In this document: in pieces, positions 30,886 to 39,477 of the stretch | How the letters are laid out: every line of letters begins with the position of its first letter | Numbering within the stretch: the first letter of the stretch is position 1 | Source: Agromyces protaetiae | GTDB taxonomy: Bacteria > Actinomycetota > Actinomycetes > Actinomycetales > Microbacteriaceae | Reading direction: 5' to 3' | DNA length: 64,000 nt | NCBI RefSeq assembly: GCF_004135405.1 | Contig: NZ_CP035491.1 | Location: forward strand, 2,604,001-2,668,000 | The notes under the pieces: model-generated | The model's database searches: none | What the model was told of the DNA's origin: nothing | Seen by the model: the letters and a program-made list of their open reading frames with translations, nothing else | Program-made: the position numbers and the translations under genes

Positions 30886-32054
30886 CGAGCGGCTCCAGCG
30901 CGCGTGGCGGTGTCGGCGCCCGAACCGACGCGGCTGGATTCACTCAGTTGAGTGTGTGCAACGAGTTCGGCCGCGAGCGCCGCGCGCTGCTCGGCGAGTG
31001 CCGCCCGAGGCGTCGCGTAGACGTGGTCGAAGAGCTCGAGCGGGTCGATGTCGGGCTCGACCGACATCGCGTCGCGCGTGTCTGCGGCGAGCTCCTCAGC
31101 GGCATCCACGATCTCCGCGCGGATCATCTCGGTGAGCGCGCCCTCGGAGACGAGGTACTTCTCGAGCCGCTCGATGGGGTCGCGCCGCTTCCAGTGCTCG
31201 ACCTCGCTCGACGGGCGGTAGCGCGTCGGGTCGTCGGAGTTCGTGTGCGACTCGATGCGGTAGGTGAGCGCCGAGATGAGCGTCGGACCGCCGCCCGAAC
31301 GCGCGCGGTCGACGGCGGACTTCGTCACGGCGTACATCGCGGCGACATCGTTGCCGTCGACGTGGAAGCCCGGCATGCCGTAGCCCACGGCCTTGTCGGC
31401 GAAGGTCGCCGCGCGTGTCTGCTTCGCGACGGGCGTCGAGATCGCGAACTGGTTGTTCTGCACGACGAACACCGTCGGCGTCTGCCAGACGGCAGCGAAG
31501 TTGAACGCCTCGTGCGCGTCGCCCTCGCTCGTCGCGCCGTCGCCGAGGAAGGCGAGCGACACGATCCGGTCACGGCGGAGCCGCGCCGCGTGAGCGAGTC
31601 CCACGGCGTGGAGCGCCTGGGTCGCGAGGGGAGTGGCCTGGATCGACGTGCGGTGCGCGTGCTGGTCGTAGCCGTTGTGCCAGTCGCCGCGGAACGACGC
31701 GAGGATGTCCGCGGCGGGAATGCCGCGCGTGAGGAGCGCGATCGAGTCGCGATACGTCGGGAACAGCCAGTCCACCGCCTCGAGCGCCGACACGGCGCCG
31801 ATCTCGCTCGCCTCCTGCCCGTATGCAGACGGGTAGGTCGCAAGCCGGCCCTGCTTCGTGAGCGCCGTCACCTGCACGTCGAACCGGCGCGCGATGACCA
31901 TGCGCCGGTAGAGCTCGAGGAGCGTGGCGAGGTCGGGAAGCGCGAACCCCGCGGCATCCCGAATCGATGCCGCGTGTCCGGCATTGTCGAGGAGGCGCAG
32001 GGGCTTGTCGGCGGGAAGGGTCCGGGTCGCATGATGCTCGACGTTGAGTGTCAT
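30882..32054 (-). CDS. 2-oxoacid dehydrogenase E1 alpha subunit
   Basis: Alpha half of the same decarboxylase, 390 residues. The thiamine-diphosphate motif is GDGATSEGDAHEAFNFAAVW, ending in the NN of FVVQNNQFAIS, and the regulatory loop YRIESHTNSDDPTRYR follows. I start at the ATG 32054 (MTLNVEHHATRTLPADKPLR); the frame also has an ATG at 32108 that would add 18 arginine-rich residues. The 109 bases up to the Lrp stop hold no other feature I can identify. The stop overlaps E1beta. Confidence 0.92.
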   Translation of the reverse strand: MTLNVEHHATRTLPADKPLRLLDNAGHAASIRDAAGFALPDLATLLELYRRMVIARRFDVQVTALTKQGRLATYPSAYGQEASEIGAVSALEAVDWLFPTYRDSIALLTRGIPAADILASFRGDWHNGYDQHAHRTSIQATPLATQALHAVGLAHAARLRRDRIVSLAFLGDGATSEGDAHEAFNFAAVWQTPTVFVVQNNQFAISTPVAKQTRAATFADKAVGYGMPGFHVDGNDVAAMYAVTKSAVDRARSGGGPTLISALTYRIESHTNSDDPTRYRPSSEVEHWKRRDPIERLEKYLVSEGALTEMIRAEIVDAAEELAADTRDAMSVEPDIDPLELFDHVYATPRAALAEQRAALAAELVAHTQLSESSRVGSGADTATRAGAAR

Positions 32055-32163
32055 GAGGCCATCGTGCGACACCCTGCCACGGTGCCGGGAGAGGCGCCGC
32101 AGAAGCATGAACGAACGGCGCGACCCGGTCGGAATGCGCGCCGCGCGTCCGGTGGGAAAGCGG

Positions 32164-32655
32164 TCAGATGCGCCAGATGTCCAGCGACTGCGCGGGCGGC
32201 CGGCCGGGCAGTTCGGCGAGGATCAGGTGCGAACGCGTCGACACGACGCCCGGGAGATCGTGGATGTCTCGCAGGATCGCCTGGCTCAACTGCTCGTGAT
32301 CGGGCGCGCTCACCGTGAGGATGAGGTCGATGTCGCCCGACACCGCCTGCACCTTCTCGACGAATGGCAGTGCCGCGAGGCGTTTCGCGATCTCCTCCCA
32401 GGGCACATCGCCGACGCGTACGACGACGAGCGCCGAGATCGACAGGCCGATCGACTTGCGGTCGATCTGCGCACCGAACCCCGTGATGACGCCGCGTTGC
32501 TGCAGGTGCTGCAGGCGGTTGTGGGCGGCCGTGCGCGAGATGTGCACGCGCTCGGCGAGCGTGCGCACCGAGAGACGACCGTCGCGGCTCAATTCAGCGA
32601 CGATCCGCCGGTCGATCGGATCGAGCGGCTCTGGTCTCTGCTGCGGTTCGGTCAT
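32164..32655 (-). CDS. Lrp/AsnC-family transcriptional regulator
   Basis: DNA-binding regulator of 163 residues, probably sensing an amino or keto acid. The N-terminal winged helix is clear (LDPIDRRIVAELSRDGRLSVRTLAERVHISRTAAHNRLQ) and the C-terminal RAM domain contains VEKVQAVSGDIDLILTV, a typical effector-site stretch. It lies directly upstream of the E1alpha gene on the same strand, the place of BkdR in branched-chain dehydrogenase loci. Its ATG overlaps the DUF2236 stop. Confidence 0.93.
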   Translation of the reverse strand: MTEPQQRPEPLDPIDRRIVAELSRDGRLSVRTLAERVHISRTAAHNRLQHLQQRGVITGFGAQIDRKSIGLSISALVVVRVGDVPWEEIAKRLAALPFVEKVQAVSGDIDLILTVSAPDHEQLSQAILRDIHDLPGVVSTRSHLILAELPGRPPAQSLDIWRI

Positions 32656-33470
32656 CGGCGTCGGCTCCCGCTCTCAGCGTAGCGGCTGCGGTCCTCCACG
32701 CGGAGGAGTGCTCTGCGAAGGGGGATGCGTCGCACCGACTCGGGGGTCATCGCCCGCGCGGCACGGAGGGCCGAGAACCATCCGTCGGCGGCCCGTTCGA
32801 CGCGCGGCGTGAACCGGAAGCCGTACGCCGACCGGACCGGCTCGGGGAGGAGCGCGGCTGTGACGATGCGGAGCGGCGGCAGCGCGAGGTACGACATCTT
32901 CGGCAGGTTCGGCGAGACGAGGAGGGCGTGGGCGACGGCGCGCGCCTCGTCGCCGACGTCGAGTCGGGTCATCCGCTCGCTCCACCACCCGTCGAACTCG
33001 CGCCGGGTCTCGGGCCAACCGGCGCGCGCGGACTGGAGGTTGCCCGCGATGGGGCCGTACCCCCGCACGATGATGTCGGCGTCGCGCTCGTCGAGCGGGC
33101 CCGCGACGCGTTCCTGCAGGTCGAGCGCGACGGCGAGGAGCGTCGAGGCGACGAAGCGCTGCGCGTCGTGATCGAACGCGCTGTACGCAGGGCCGGATGC
33201 CTCAGCAGCACCCCGCACCGGACGATGACTCGCATTGACCTCGGCAGCCGCCGCACGGCGCAGGCGCTCGTCGCCGAACCCGATCGCGTACACGTAGTCG
33301 AGCGTGCCGCGCAGGCGCTTCATCGGGTCGTCGCGGAACGCGCTGTGCCGCGCCACCCCGCGCGCGACGCGCGGATCGGCGAGCTGGAGGAGGATCGCGG
33401 CGGCACCGCCGACGAGGAGGGTCGCATCGCCCGCATGTCGGCGGAACACCTCGGTCTCTTCGGCGTCCAT
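32652..33470 (-). CDS. Oxygenase MpaB family protein (DUF2236)
   Basis: A 272-residue protein of the DUF2236/MpaB group, related to latex-clearing oxygenases and fungal MpaB. Characteristic patterns are GGAAAILLQLADPRVARGVARHSAF, DPMKRLRGTLDYVYAIGFG and the His region NASHRPVRGAAEASGPAYSAFD. Heme or metal binding is known for some relatives; substrate unknown here. The stop is joined to lrp by ATGA and the ATG touches the stop of the lytic enzyme gene upstream (TGATG), so all six minus-strand genes may be one transcript. Confidence 0.85.
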   Translation of the reverse strand: MDAEETEVFRRHAGDATLLVGGAAAILLQLADPRVARGVARHSAFRDDPMKRLRGTLDYVYAIGFGDERLRRAAAAEVNASHRPVRGAAEASGPAYSAFDHDAQRFVASTLLAVALDLQERVAGPLDERDADIIVRGYGPIAGNLQSARAGWPETRREFDGWWSERMTRLDVGDEARAVAHALLVSPNLPKMSYLALPPLRIVTAALLPEPVRSAYGFRFTPRVERAADGWFSALRAARAMTPESVRRIPLRRALLRVEDRSRYAESGSRRR

Positions 33471-34669
33471 CAGTACCAGTTATAGGCCTCCGAGTGCGCC
33501 CACGCACCGCACGGCGACCCGTAGCGCCCCGAGATGTAGGAGAGTCCCCACTCGATCTGCGTCGCGGCGTTGGTACGCCAGTCGGCGCCGGCAGCGGCCA
33601 TCTTGCTTCCGGGGAGCGACTGGGGGATGCCATACGCGCCGCTCGAGCGGTTGTAGGCGTCGGCACGCCAGCTCGACTCGCGCGTCCACAGGAGGTCGAG
33701 GCAACGGAATTGATCGCCGCCCCACCCGTACCGGCCGATCGCCGAGCGTGCATACGCTTTCGCGCCCGCCGGGTCGACGACGACGCCGGGCGGCGGGGGA
33801 GCCGTCGACAAACCGCCGCCCCCTGCGGCCTCGGCTTCGCTCGCCGCGGCTTCGCGCGCTTCGGCCTCGCGCCGGGCCTGCTCGCCGATCTGGAACCGGC
33901 GTTCGAGATCGACACTGCGGTCGCGGAGGCTCGCGAGCTGCGCGTACAGCGTGTCGAGGGTCGCGCGTTGTGCGGCGAGCGCGGCCTCGGCGGCTTCGTG
34001 GGCGGCTTGGGCCGCAGCCGAGGCATCCGCTGCTTCCTGTGCAAGTCGGCCGCGCTCGGAGGCCGCGATCCGCGCCTGATCGCGGGTCGCGGCGGCGGCG
34101 GCGCGCTGGGTCGCCGCACGCTCGGCGAGTCCTCCGAAGAGGTCGGCGACGCGCGAGGCGCGGGCGAGATCGGCGAGCACGCGGTCTGGGCCCGCACCGC
34201 CGGTGCCCGGCACGGCGGCAGCGACGATGCGGAGCACGGAATCGGCGCCGCCGGTCCTCGCGAGGAGGGAAGCCGCTCGCCCGAACTGCGCCGAAGACTC
34301 GGTCGCCGCGTTCTCGGCGTTCGTCGCCGCGGTCTCGAGAGCCGCCGTACGCTGCGCTTGCGCGACGCGTCTCGCCTCCGCGTCGGCAGCCCGTGCGGCC
34401 GCGGCGACGGCGGCGTCGCCGAGCCGTCCGGCCTCGACCTCGAGGTCGGAGATGTACGCCGTGAGCCGGTTCGCCTCGGCTTCGCGGGTCGAGACGTCCG
34501 CTTTCGCAGCCTCGACTTCGGCCCAGGACGGGTAGTCCTCGGCGTAGGCGGGTCCGGGGCAGAGCAGGGCCGCGCCGAGCGCAATCACGACCGCAATTGC
34601 GGATGCGACCAGCCTCGAGGGGAGCGCGCGACGCGCGCGCGGCCGAGGCATCCGCCGTCGTTCGACCAT
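33470..34669 (-). CDS. Secreted coiled-coil protein with lytic transglycosylase-like C-terminus
   Basis: Exported cell-wall protein of 399 residues. A signal peptide (basic MVERRRMPRPRARR, hydrophobic ASAIAVVIALGAALL, cleavage near YAED) leads into long alanine-rich coiled coils (about 45-290), resembling those that regulate PcsB/CwlO hydrolases. The C-terminal 100 residues are a lysozyme-like fold: a likely catalytic Glu in WTRESSWRADAYN, then AYGIPQSLPGSKMA and IEWGLSYISGRYGSPCGAW. A GGGAGG site precedes the ATG. Peptidoglycan cleavage is inferred from the fold. Its linkage to the metabolic operon downstream is odd. Confidence 0.86.
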   Translation of the reverse strand: MVERRRMPRPRARRALPSRLVASAIAVVIALGAALLCPGPAYAEDYPSWAEVEAAKADVSTREAEANRLTAYISDLEVEAGRLGDAAVAAAARAADAEARRVAQAQRTAALETAATNAENAATESSAQFGRAASLLARTGGADSVLRIVAAAVPGTGGAGPDRVLADLARASRVADLFGGLAERAATQRAAAAATRDQARIAASERGRLAQEAADASAAAQAAHEAAEAALAAQRATLDTLYAQLASLRDRSVDLERRFQIGEQARREAEAREAAASEAEAAGGGGLSTAPPPPGVVVDPAGAKAYARSAIGRYGWGGDQFRCLDLLWTRESSWRADAYNRSSGAYGIPQSLPGSKMAAAGADWRTNAATQIEWGLSYISGRYGSPCGAWAHSEAYNWY

Positions 34670-34752
34670 CGCGGAACCCCCTCCCGAGCGCGGCGAGTCT
34701 ACCTACGCCGCGCTCGGCGGTCGGGCGGACACGCAGCGTAGACTCGACACCC

Positions 34753-36018
34753 GTGCGTGCGAAGCGGATCCTCGCCGTCGCGGTCGCCGCGGCGGCCTTC
34801 GGAATGGTCGGATGCTCCGCCGGCTCGCCGCTCGTCACTTCGACGCCGACCGTGACGGCCCCGGCCAGTCCGACGCCGACCCCGACCGTCGATCCGCTCA
34901 CCGCCTGGGTCGACGAACGCCTCGCGACCATGACCCTCGAGCAGAAGGCCGCCTCGCTGCTGCTCGTCCACGCGCCAGGCACCGATCCGCCTCCGCTCCG
35001 CGCGTACGCCGAGCAGGGTGTCGCAGGGCTCATCCTCATGGGCGACAACATCCCCGGCGACCCGGCCGCGCTCCGTGCGCTCACCGACGCCGTCCAGATC
35101 GACCCCGAGGCGCGCACGCTCCTCGCGATCGACGAAGAGGGCGGCGACGTCCAGCGCTTGCCCTGGGACGACGCGCTCACCGCACCCGACCTTCGCAACC
35201 TTCCGCCGGGCGACACGCAGGCGGCCTTCGCGCACCGGGGCGATCTGCTCTCGCAAGCTGGGGCCGACATCAACTTCGGCCTCGTCGCCGATGTCGCCGC
35301 CGACCCTGACTCGTTCATCTTCTGGCGCGTGCTGGGCACTGATCCCGGCGGCGCCGCCGAACGCGTCGCGCAAGCCGTCGCCGGCGAGCGTGGCCGGGTC
35401 GCGTCGACGCTCAAGCACTTCCCGGGCCACGGTGCCGCGCCGGGCGACTCGCACACCTCGCTGCCGACCACGACGATGAGTCTCGACGAATGGCGGGCGA
35501 CGACGGCGCCGCCGTTCGCGGCGGGCATCGATGCGGGCGCCGAACTCGTGATGACCGGGCATCTCGTGTACCCCGCGGTCGACCCGCAGCCCGCGTCGCT
35601 CTCGCCCGAGTGGCATCGGATCCTCCGGGAAGAGCTCGGCTTCGAGGGCGTGGTCGTCTCCGACGACATGCTCATGCTCCAGCACAACGGCATCCCCGAG
35701 TTCGCCGACCCCGCCGAGAACGCCGTGCGCGCCGTCGCGGCGGGCACCGACCTGCTCGTCTTCGTGCTGCCCGCGGATCCCGCCGACGTGGGGTTCTCGG
35801 TCGCGGGAGTCTCGACGGCGATCGCCGACGCGGTGCGGTCGGGCCGCATCTCCGAGGAGCAACTCGACGCCTCCGCAGGGCGCGTGCTCGAACTCCGCCG
35901 CAAGGGGATTCTCAGCTGGCGGGAATACCGTGGAGGCATCCATGCGTTTGCATCATCGCGGCCGTCCGGTCGCACCCGCTTCCCCCGCCCCGGCGGAGAA
36001 CCACAGGAGAACCTCCCT
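34753..36018 (+). CDS. Glycoside hydrolase family 3 lipoprotein, NagZ-like (no stop before YceI)
   Basis: Probable beta-N-acetylhexosaminidase acting on peptidoglycan fragments outside the membrane. The GTG start gives a lipoprotein signal with lipobox MVGC, then a Pro/Thr linker. The GH3 domain contains LLAIDEEGGDVQRLP, the NagZ-type loop KHFPGHGAAPGDSHTSLP and the nucleophile Asp in VVSDDMLMLQHNG. Family similarity ends around 35920. No in-frame stop occurs there: the open frame continues through the start of yceI to 36582. One missing base near 35912 would instead end the gene at 36022 in an ATGA overlap. I therefore leave the 3' end open. TAGACT ends 8 bases before the GTG (leaderless). 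Confidence 0.83.
35922..35948 (+). promoter_or_regulatory. Possible ECF-sigma (SigR/SigH-like) promoter before yceI
   Basis: GGAATA at 35922 and CGTT at 35945-35948 are separated by 17 bases, resembling the thiol-stress sigma consensus known from Streptomyces SigR and mycobacterial SigH. It lies about 70 bases before the yceI ATG, inside the tail of the GH3 reading frame. A chance match cannot be excluded. Confidence 0.3.
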
Positions 36019-36582
36019 ATGACGACGACTGCCTCGACCATCGAGATCCCCGGCTACCGTGCAGGCACTTGGACCATCGACCCGACGCACAGCGAGGTCG
36101 GCTTCAGCATCCGCCACCTCATGATCAGCAAGGTCAAGGGCAAGTTCGAGCGCTTCACCGCGACGTTCACGACCGCCGAGAACCCCCTCGAGTCGTCGGT
36201 CACCGCCTCGGCCGAGGTCGCGTCGATCAACACCAACGAGCCCAACCGCGACGGCCACCTCCGCACGGGCGACTTCTTCGAGGCCGAAACCTACCCGACG
36301 ATCGACTTCGTGTCGACGGGCGTCCGCGTCGAGGGCGGCGACTTCAAGGTCGACGGCGATCTCACGATCCGGGGCATCACCAAGCAGGTCACGTTCGACT
36401 TCGACTTCGGCGGCTTCGGCGGCGACCCCTACGGCAACTACAAGGCCGGCGCGACCGCGAAGACCGTCATCAACCGCGAAGACTTCGGCCTCACCTACAA
36501 CGCAGCCCTCGAGACCGGCGGCGTGCTCCTCGGCGAGCAGGTCACCATCACGCTCGAGCTGCAGGCTGCGCTCCAGGCGTAA
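36019..36582 (+). CDS. YceI family protein
   Basis: A 187-residue lipocalin-like protein of the YceI family, which binds polyprenyl-type isoprenoids. The family pattern is complete: WTIDPTHSEVGFSIRHLMISKVKGKF at the N-terminus, DGHLRTGDFFEAETYPTI, and the C-terminal NREDFGLTYNAALETGGVLLGEQV. No signal peptide is present, as in many actinobacterial forms. The ATG is 8 bases after AGGAGA, which argues for independent translation even though the upstream GH3 frame runs into it. Confidence 0.93.
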   Translation: MTTTASTIEIPGYRAGTWTIDPTHSEVGFSIRHLMISKVKGKFERFTATFTTAENPLESSVTASAEVASINTNEPNRDGHLRTGDFFEAETYPTIDFVSTGVRVEGGDFKVDGDLTIRGITKQVTFDFDFGGFGGDPYGNYKAGATAKTVINREDFGLTYNAALETGGVLLGEQVTITLELQAALQA

Positions 36583-36605
36583 GCATCACATCTTCGGATG
36601 CCTCG

Positions 36606-36635
36606 AAGGGGCGGTCGCGCAAGCGACCGCCCCTT
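36606..36635. terminator. Perfect hairpin between yceI and the convergent regulator gene
   Basis: AAGGGGCGGTCGC and GCGACCGCCCCTT form 13 pairs around GCAA, starting 24 bases after yceI and 18 bases from the regulator stop. It should work on both strands. Confidence 0.85.
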
Positions 36636-36653
36636 CTGCATGCCCCGCCGAGG

Positions 36654-37543
36654 TCAGTCGGGCTCGATCGGCAGCCAGAGCTCGGTCGTCGCCGTGCTGA
36701 AATCGTCGGATCGTTCGAGGATCGCGACGATCGACGGCCCCGGGCGGAGCCGCCACGGGTTCGACGGGAACCATTCGCTCGCCGTTGCGGCCCACGTCGC
36801 CTGTAGGGCGGCGGGATGGGCGCCGCTCGCACGGAACACGGCCCAACGGCCGCCGGGCGCTTCGATCGCGTCGAGATCATCGGGCACGGCGGTGGTGGCA
36901 TCGAGCGCGACGCCGTGGAGGTAGACGAGTTCACTGCCCTCGGGGCATCGGGCTCGATCTCGTCGGTCACCTGCAGGAGACCTGCGGGCTCTGTGTCTGC
37001 GAGCGACTTGAGTCGCCCGTGCGTCGCGGTCGGGAGCCCGGCGACGAACTCCTGGATGTGCGGGTTCGCTCCCTCGTGGATGAGCGGCACGCGCGTCGCG
37101 TGCCCGACGAGCCGGAACGCGGGGCGATCGAGGATTCGAGTGTCCATGGGTGTGCTTCCTTCGACGGTCAGGCGGAACCTGAGTTGCGGTTGAGACCGGA
37201 GGGGACCGCCGTCACGTCGCACGTCGCTCGCCCCGGCGCCGTGCACGGCACGGAACGCCCGACCGAACGCCTCGGTCGATCCGTACCCGTACCGCACGGC
37301 GATGTCGAGCAGGTCGAGCTCGCCCTGCAGCACGTCGGCAGCGGCGACCGTCATGCGACGGCGCCGGATGTAGTCCGACAGCGGAATGCCCGCGAGCGAC
37401 GAGAACATCCGTCGCACGTGGTATTCAGTGCTGCCGACGGATGCCGCGAGCCTCCCGATGTCGAGATCGTCGGCCTCGCCGCCGCCCGCGGCGACGAGTC
37501 GCGCCTCGACGAGGTCAACGAGGCGGTTGAGTGCTGTGATCAT
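36654..37543 (-). CDS. AraC-family regulator with GyrI-like effector domain (apparent frameshift)
   Basis: Transcription activator of 296 residues after repair. The N-terminal AraC DNA-binding domain spans about residues 20-115 (LAASVGSTEYHVRRMFSSLAG, IAVRYGYGSTEAFGRAFRAVHG). The C-terminal GyrI-like small-molecule-binding domain starts at MDTRILDRPAFRLVGHATRV. The frame breaks at GGGG 36942-36945: one more base joins EIEPDAP to EGSELVYLHGVALDAT and the domain ends normally with TTELWLPIEPD. Targets are unknown. The ATG overlaps the stop of mug (ATGA). Confidence 0.87.
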
Positions 37544-38205
37544 GCGGATCCCTCCGACATCGAGCCTCGTCGAACGCCGATGCGGCGCGCCCGATCGTTC
37601 GCGTCCGATGCGGTCATCGCGCGATCAGTGGGCGACGGATACGGCTCGATGCCCGCGGCGATGGCCGCTTCGCGGTACGCCGCCGCAAGTTCGGCGAGCG
37701 TGAAATGTGCGTTCAGGCCACTCGGGCTCGGAAGCACCCAGAGCCGGCTCTCGCCGACGAAGGCGTCCTGCGGGCCGAACGTCGCCTTGGGAACCGCGAA
37801 CGCGGTTCGGTACGCCCCGACGCCGAGCATCGCGGCGATTCGAGGACGGGCTGCGTCGATCTTCGACTCGAGGACCTTCCGGCCTGCGACGAGCTGCTGG
37901 TCGCTGAGTTCGGACGCTTTGGCCGTCGCATAGCCCACGAGGGCCGTGATGCCGATGCCGCGTTCGGCGAGGTGGTCGAGATCGGCCTGGCGGAATCCCG
38001 ATGACGTGTCGATCACATGATCCGTGATTCCGGCCAGGGCGAGGGCGGCGAAGAACCGATTGCTGCGGTGCGCGAAGGCCGCGCCGACGGCCGCGCTCCG
38101 AAGTCCGGGGTTGATGCCGATGAACAGGAGCTTGAGCCCCTCGCTCAGCACGTCGGGCACGCCTTCACCCCGATGGGCTTCGAGTTCGGCCCGTGTGAGT
38201 CTCAC
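37540..38205 (-). CDS. mug: Mismatch-specific uracil/thymine-DNA glycosylase (Mug/TDG type)
   Basis: Base-excision repair enzyme of 221 residues that removes U or related lesions from mispairs with G. The active-site strand LLFIGINPGLRSAAVGAAFAH (Asn in GINPG is the Mug signature), HRSNRFFAAL and the insertion loop LPSPSGLNAHF are all present. It starts with GTG at 38205; TATCGT ends 7 bases before it, so the transcript may be leaderless. The stop overlaps the AraC-type gene. The C-terminal 30 residues are basic and not part of the fold. Confidence 0.9.
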   Translation of the reverse strand: MRLTRAELEAHRGEGVPDVLSEGLKLLFIGINPGLRSAAVGAAFAHRSNRFFAALALAGITDHVIDTSSGFRQADLDHLAERGIGITALVGYATAKASELSDQQLVAGRKVLESKIDAARPRIAAMLGVGAYRTAFAVPKATFGPQDAFVGESRLWVLPSPSGLNAHFTLAELAAAYREAAIAAGIEPYPSPTDRAMTASDANDRARRIGVRRGSMSEGSA

Positions 38206-38244
38206 GGTGCCGACGATACCGCGCGCCGTTCAGCACGGACACGG

Positions 38245-39357
38245 TCATCGGGCGACCGAGAGATCGCCGAGGGTCGTGCCGTGGAACACAGCCCAACGCT
38301 CGAACGCAGACCGGAACTCCGCGAGGTCGACATCCCCGCTGAACGGCCCAGCTTCGATGGATGTCTCGCCGCGCCGTTCTCGCGACCGGCGCCACGTGCC
38401 GACGACCTCGCCGTCAGCGACGAGGAGCGGAAGGAACATGCCGTTCCTGCCGGGGACGACGCGGAGCGCGTCGTCGGTCGAGCAGAAGGCCGTGCGATCG
38501 CCGTAGCCGAGGAAGTACTCGTCGAAGGCCGCGAGCACGTGCCGTGTGCCCTTCTGCGACGCCGCGATCGGCGTCGGAGCAGCTGAAGCGACGAAGCGCT
38601 CGTCGCCGAACGGGACGAGCGCTTCGCCCGCGACGGCGAAGGCGGTTCGCGCCTGAGCGAGCGTGAGCCCGGCCCACCATGCGAAGTCGCGCGCCGTGAC
38701 CGGCCCGTGTCCACGGACGTAGCCGACGACCAGCCGCCCGAGGATCTCATCGTCGTCTGAAGGTTCGTCGGGCCGGCGCGGCGACCACTCGTCGAGGAGT
38801 GCGAACCGCTGTCGTGACCTCGTGTCGACCGGGCCGCCGCAAAGCAGCCCTTCGTTCGCGAGCCGCCAGATGAGGTGGTAGCCGCGTTGCCCCGTCGTGA
38901 CGACTCCGGCACGCGCCCATGCGGCCTGCAGTTCATCGCGACTCGCCGACCGGCCGCCCTCGAGCTCGCGCACCGCAACGGTCCGCGCGGCTGCGTGCAT
39001 GTCGTCGTCGATGCCCTCGTCGCGGTGGGTCTTGGCCGCCCGCTGCAGGAGCCGCGCCGAGGTGAGCCGCAGGATCGGACGGAGCATCGACGGTTCGACG
39101 AAGTGCAGCGTGCCGCGCATGGGCCACGAGCGTAGGAGCGTGCGGTCGTCGATCGCCTGATCGATCGAGGCCTCGGTCGAACCCCGCACCCGCGCCCCGA
39201 GCACCCACTTCGCTGCGCCGAGGTCTTGCGCCTGCACACACACGAGCCGTGCCATGGCGTCGGCAGGCGACGCGAACCCGTCGTCGAGCCCGTGCGCCGC
39301 CAGCCGCGCGGCGCGGAGCGCCGCAAGCGAGGCCGGCCCCGAGGCATCCGTCGTCAT
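38245..39357 (-). CDS. Winged-helix DNA-binding domain protein, AlkZ-like
   Basis: A 370-residue protein of the winged-helix family that includes the DNA glycosylase AlkZ/YcaQ (HTH_42). Visible patterns are the N-terminal RLVCVQAQDLGAAKWVLGARV, RSWPMRGTLHFVEP, and the C-terminal FDEYFLGYGDRTAF followed by RNGMFLPLLVADGEVVGTW. AlkZ uses a QxD/QxQ motif for interstrand crosslink repair; VQAQDLG carries a Gln-x-Gln-Asp here. Placement beside mug supports a role in repair, but members with other roles exist. CAGACT ends 6 bases before the ATG. Confidence 0.84.
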   Translation of the reverse strand: MTTDASGPASLAALRAARLAAHGLDDGFASPADAMARLVCVQAQDLGAAKWVLGARVRGSTEASIDQAIDDRTLLRSWPMRGTLHFVEPSMLRPILRLTSARLLQRAAKTHRDEGIDDDMHAAARTVAVRELEGGRSASRDELQAAWARAGVVTTGQRGYHLIWRLANEGLLCGGPVDTRSRQRFALLDEWSPRRPDEPSDDDEILGRLVVGYVRGHGPVTARDFAWWAGLTLAQARTAFAVAGEALVPFGDERFVASAAPTPIAASQKGTRHVLAAFDEYFLGYGDRTAFCSTDDALRVVPGRNGMFLPLLVADGEVVGTWRRSRERRGETSIEAGPFSGDVDLAEFRSAFERWAVFHGTTLGDLSVAR

Positions 39358-39477
39358 GTGTCGAGTCTGCCGGGCACCGCCGACACCCCGAGGCGCCCTT
39401 CACAGCCGAAGGCGGGATAAACTGGGAGGCTGTGCCGCTCGGCACGCCTTTCCTCACCCGAACTCCGGAGGTTCGCC

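Noticed and set aside
29848..32054. Pyruvate dehydrogenase as the firm name for the E1/E2 operon
   Set aside because: Split E1alpha/E1beta with an Lrp regulator favours branched-chain substrates, but motifs alone do not settle it; I kept the general 2-oxoacid name.
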